From: Chloroflexota bacterium
GTDB lineage: Bacteria; Chloroflexota; Limnocylindria; Limnocylindrales; CSP1-4
DNA: 6,358 nucleotides
Reading direction: 5' to 3'
Assembly (NCBI GenBank): GCA_021777365.1
Contig: JAJYDP010000184.1
Location: 2,023-8,380 of the forward strand
Numbering within the stretch: position 1 is the stretch's first letter; each line of letters begins with the position of its first letter. Shown one piece after another: positions 4,617 to 6,358 of the stretch. The notes under the pieces are model-generated. The model made no database searches, was not told where the DNA came from, and was given only the letters and a program-made list of their open reading frames with translations. The translations under genes were made by a program, and so were the position numbers.

Positions 4617-4649
4617 CCCGGGATCGCCGCGGGCCCGCCCGGGATCGCC
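4617..4649 (+). promoter_or_regulatory. Paired 12-bp direct repeat upstream of rpiB
   Basis: cccgggatcgcc occurs exactly at 4617-4628 and 4638-4649, 21 bp apart, that is two helical turns on the same DNA face. It lies 17 bases upstream of the rpiB start and overlaps the expected leader. It may be a binding site for a regulator or a small tandem duplication. Confidence 0.35.
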
Positions 4650-4653
4650 TGAC

Positions 4654-4660
4654 AGAGGAG
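4654..4660 (+). promoter_or_regulatory. Ribosome binding site of rpiB
   Basis: AGAGGAG ends six bases before the ATG at 4667 and fixes that start. Confidence 0.8.
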
Positions 4661-4666
4661 CCGTCC

Positions 4667-5122
4667 ATGCGCGTCGCGATCGCCACCGACCACGCGGGGT
4701 TCGTCCTGAAGGCGCTCGTCGTCGAGCAGGTCCGCTCGCTCGGCCACGAGCCGGTGGACTTCGGCACCTGGGACACCGAGCCCGTCGACTACCCGGACGT
4801 CATCGCGCCCGCGGCGCGGGCGGTCGCGACAGGCGACTGCGAGCGGGCGATCGTCCTGGGCGGCAGCGGCACCGGAGAGGCGATCGTGGCCAACAAGGTC
4901 CCGGGGATCCGCTGCGTAGAGGCGTCGGATCCGGTGGTCGCGCACCTGGGGCGCCTCCACAACGACTGCAACGCGCTCTCGATGGGCGGCAGGATCGTGG
5001 GCGCCGAGGTGGCGCGGGCGTGCGTGACGGAGTTCCTGGCGACCGCCTTCGAGGGGGGACGGCACGTGTCCCGGATCGCCAAGATCCGCGCGATCGAGCA
5101 GGAGACGCGCGACGCGGGCTGA
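4667..5122 (+). CDS. rpiB: Ribose-5-phosphate isomerase B
   Basis: This 151-residue cytoplasmic protein of the RpiB/LacAB family interconverts ribose-5-phosphate and ribulose-5-phosphate in the pentose phosphate pathway. Length matches the family (about 145-160). Landmarks: ATDHAGF (6-12, Asp8 and His9), DYPD (41-44), LGGSGTGEAIVANKVPGIRC (64-83), LHNDCNALSMGGR (97-109, His98, Asn99, Arg109) and a C-terminal GGRHVSRIAKI. The catalytic cysteine of the E. coli enzyme is replaced by Ser67 in GGSGTGE, and Glu71 lies where the Mycobacterium tuberculosis enzyme has its catalytic base Glu75, so this is the mycobacterial-type active site. The gene is divergent from thyX and convergent with the permease operon. 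Its last codons are duplicated into the non-coding DNA downstream. Confidence 0.93.
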   Translation: MRVAIATDHAGFVLKALVVEQVRSLGHEPVDFGTWDTEPVDYPDVIAPAARAVATGDCERAIVLGGSGTGEAIVANKVPGIRCVEASDPVVAHLGRLHNDCNALSMGGRIVGAEVARACVTEFLATAFEGGRHVSRIAKIRAIEQETRDAG

Positions 5123-5168
5123 ACGGCGCGCGACGCGGGCTGAACGGCGCGCGATCGAGCAGGAGACG
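5088..5168. repeat. Tandem duplication of the rpiB 3' end including the stop codon
   Basis: A 21-bp unit, gcgcgacgcgggctgaacgg plus c, is exact at 5107-5127 and 5128-5148 and contains the rpiB TGA (5120-5122). It is flanked by two exact copies of the 20-bp string starting gcgcgatcgagc (5088-5107 and 5149-5168), the first of which is rpiB coding sequence. The second set of copies is non-coding. Because every 21-bp unit carries the stop in the same frame, gain or loss of a unit would leave the protein unchanged. Confidence 0.95.
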
Positions 5169-5171
5169 TGC

Positions 5172-5219
5172 GGCGCATGGTGAGTGGCGCATGGTGAGTG
5201 ACGCACGGTGAGTGGCGCG
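5172..5219. repeat. 14-bp tandem repeat between rpiB and the permease
   Basis: The unit ggcgcatggtgagt is exact at 5172-5185 and 5186-5199, with a third copy at 5200-5213 carrying two changes (gacgcacggtgagt) and the start of a fourth. With the preceding duplication it fills most of the 142-bp gap between two convergent genes, where a bidirectional terminator would be expected. I see no hairpin with a T-run there. Confidence 0.93.
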
Positions 5220-5264
5220 ACCGCCGCGGCGCCGCATGCCCCAGCTGCGAACTGGCCCGGCCGT

Positions 5265-6158
5265 TCAGCCCTTGAGGGAGCCCGCCAGGAGGCCGCGGAT
5301 GAAGTAGCGGCCGAGGAAGATGAAGGCGAGCAGGGTCGGAATCGCGGTGATAATGGCGCCGGCCATCTGCACGTTGTAGAGCGCGGCGAACGAGCCGGCC
5401 AGGTTCTGCAGCGCCACGGTGACGGGCTGCACGTTCGGGTCGTTCGTGAGCGTGACGCCGAACAGGAACTCGTTCCAGATGTTGGTGAACTGCCAGATCC
5501 CCACGACCACGAACCCGGGGACCGACAGTGGCAGGATCACGCGGACGTAGGCCCCGATCACGCCGGCCCCGTCGACGTTGGCCGCCTCCACCAGCTCGGT
5601 CGGGATCGCGGAGTAGTAGTTCCGGAAGATCAGCGTGGTGATCGGGATGCCGTAGATGATGTGGGTCAGCGCGAGGCCGGCGAGCGTGCCGTACAGGTGC
5701 AGCTTCTCCAGGAACTGCACCAGCGGGATCAGGATCGCCTGGTACGGGATGAACATCCCGAAGAGCAGGAACGCGAACACGAGGTCCGCGCCGGGGAACC
5801 GCCACTTGGTCAGCAGGTACCCGTTGATCGAGCCCCAGACGGAGGAGATCACCACCGCCGGCACGGTCATGATCACGCTGTTGACGAGCCCGGCCCCGAT
5901 GCCGCCCGATCCGATGAGGGGCGGGGTCAGTGCGCTGGTCCAGGCGCCGAAGTTGATCGAGGAGGGGGGTTGCCAGATGCTGGTGGTGTTGACCTCGCGA
6001 AGCGTCTTGAAGCTGTCCGCCACCACCACGTAGACGGGCAGCAGGTAGAAGACGGTGAAGAGGGCCAGGAGCGCGTAGATCACCGCCCGCGTCCAGCGGA
6101 AGCCGATGCGTCGGCGCGGCGATGGCGACGCGGGGATGGTCGCGGTGGCGGCGCTCAT
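5265..6158 (-). CDS. Carbohydrate ABC transporter permease, MalG/UgpE type
   Basis: This 297-residue inner-membrane protein is one of two permeases of a binding-protein-dependent sugar importer (CUT1 type). Residues 1-24 are cytoplasmic and basic, then a first membrane helix (about 25-47), a periplasmic stretch with SFKTLREVNTT, and further helices around 91-115, 126-149, 157-178, 213-232 and 262-285. The EAA loop that docks the ATPase reads EAANVDGAGVIGAYVRVILP (191-210), and MFIPYQAILIPL (135-146) is characteristic of the MalG side. Start: ATG at 6158 has GGAGG seven bases upstream and overlaps the previous gene's stop as ATGA; an earlier in-frame ATG at 6257 lies inside the upstream gene and is rejected. 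Substrate cannot be told from the permease. The binding protein and ATPase would be outside the window. Confidence 0.95.
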   Translation of the reverse strand: MSAATATIPASPSPRRRIGFRWTRAVIYALLALFTVFYLLPVYVVVADSFKTLREVNTTSIWQPPSSINFGAWTSALTPPLIGSGGIGAGLVNSVIMTVPAVVISSVWGSINGYLLTKWRFPGADLVFAFLLFGMFIPYQAILIPLVQFLEKLHLYGTLAGLALTHIIYGIPITTLIFRNYYSAIPTELVEAANVDGAGVIGAYVRVILPLSVPGFVVVGIWQFTNIWNEFLFGVTLTNDPNVQPVTVALQNLAGSFAALYNVQMAGAIITAIPTLLAFIFLGRYFIRGLLAGSLKG

Positions 6159-6358
6159 GGCTGGGCCTCCGATCGCAGCTGCGACCACATGTAGGGGATC
6201 ACCACGATCGCGCTGACCACGAGCATCACGATCGCGATGGCGGCGGCCAGGCCCCACAGCTGGCTCTGGAACGCGCTCACGAAGAGGTAGATCGACGGGA
6301 AGTCAGTGGCGGTCCCGGGTCCGCCTCGCGTCATGACGAAGACGAGATCGAAGATCTT
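6155..6358 (-). CDS. Sugar ABC transporter permease, MalF/UgpA type, C-terminal fragment
   Basis: The frame enters from the right edge and gives 67 residues ending in TGA at 6157-6155. It begins KIFDLVFVMTRGGPGTATDF, the conserved segment that follows the EAA loop in MalF/UgpA-type permeases (usually (K/E)xFDLVYVMTxGGPxxxT), and continues into a last membrane helix (LWGLAAAIAIVMLVVSAIVV) and a short tail. Its stop overlaps the start of the next permease by four bases, ATGA, indicating translational coupling within one operon. The EAA loop and N-terminus are beyond the window. Confidence 0.88.
   Translation of the reverse strand, partial: KIFDLVFVMTRGGPGTATDFPSIYLFVSAFQSQLWGLAAAIAIVMLVVSAIVVIPYMWSQLRSEAQP
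6166..6170 (-). promoter_or_regulatory. Ribosome binding site fixing the second permease start
   Basis: On the minus strand this is GGAGG, seven bases before ATG 6158. It lies inside the upstream permease's last codons (the Ser-Glu-Ala region) and decides the start against the in-frame ATG at 6257. Confidence 0.8.

Noticed and set aside
3486..4652. Plus-strand open frame of 388 codons
   Set aside because: It is antisense to thyX, whose motifs are unmistakable on the minus strand. The plus-strand peptide has no recognisable domain.
6159..6257. Upstream in-frame ATG (6257) as start of the second permease
   Set aside because: The added 33 residues (Arg/Asp/Gly-rich) lie entirely inside the upstream permease gene. 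The ATG at 6158 has a GGAGG site and the typical ATGA overlap.

Overview
This is a very GC-rich bacterial segment with ordinary housekeeping and transport genes separated by unusually long, repeat-filled gaps. The absence of any classical thymidylate synthase gene beside thyX means little in a short window. A flavin-dependent ThyX, an RpiB with the serine/glutamate active site known from Mycobacterium, GTG and ATG starts with GGAGG-type ribosome sites, and strong G/C bias together suggest a high-GC actinobacterial or Chloroflexota-type organism. That placement is inference from composition and gene style, with no marker gene to settle it.

Layout from left to right. Bases 1-161 hold the C-terminus of an RDD-type membrane protein (+). 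Bases 162-723 are non-coding and carry a 16-bp tandem repeat, DnaA-box-like sites, and a run of five hairpins that all close on the same GCAA tetraloop. Bases 724-1626 encode a trimeric-type purine nucleoside phosphorylase (+). Bases 1627-2079 are non-coding and full of 12-bp and longer repeats. Bases 2080-2928 (-) encode an Xre-type helix-turn-helix protein fused to a PD-(D/E)XK nuclease-like domain. Bases 2929-3548 are non-coding and include a block of 21-24 bp tandem repeats just past the thyX stop. ThyX (3549-4475, -) and RpiB (4667-5122, +) diverge from a 191-bp region that contains a 12-bp-arm palindrome and a pair of direct repeats. Past the rpiB stop the gene's own 3' end is duplicated in tandem. 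Bases 5265-6358 (-) hold two overlapping sugar ABC-transporter permease genes, the upstream one cut by the window edge.

Functionally, PNP (ribose-1-phosphate from purine nucleosides), RpiB (ribose-5-phosphate/ribulose-5-phosphate) and ThyX (dTMP) all touch nucleotide and pentose metabolism, and the permeases belong to a carbohydrate uptake system. Only the two permeases clearly share an operon; the rest is neighbourhood.

The signals that ordinary annotation would miss are: (i) the five-hairpin GCAA array at 378-512, a candidate structured RNA on the + strand; (ii) a ~20-bp motif present four times (1834, 2023, 2928, 3213), in opposite orientations around the HTH-nuclease gene and with a TTC-N3-NATN-N3-GAA dyad, a candidate operator set for that protein; (iii) the HTH-nuclease fusion itself; and (iv) a separate tandem-repeat family at the 3' flank of nearly every gene.
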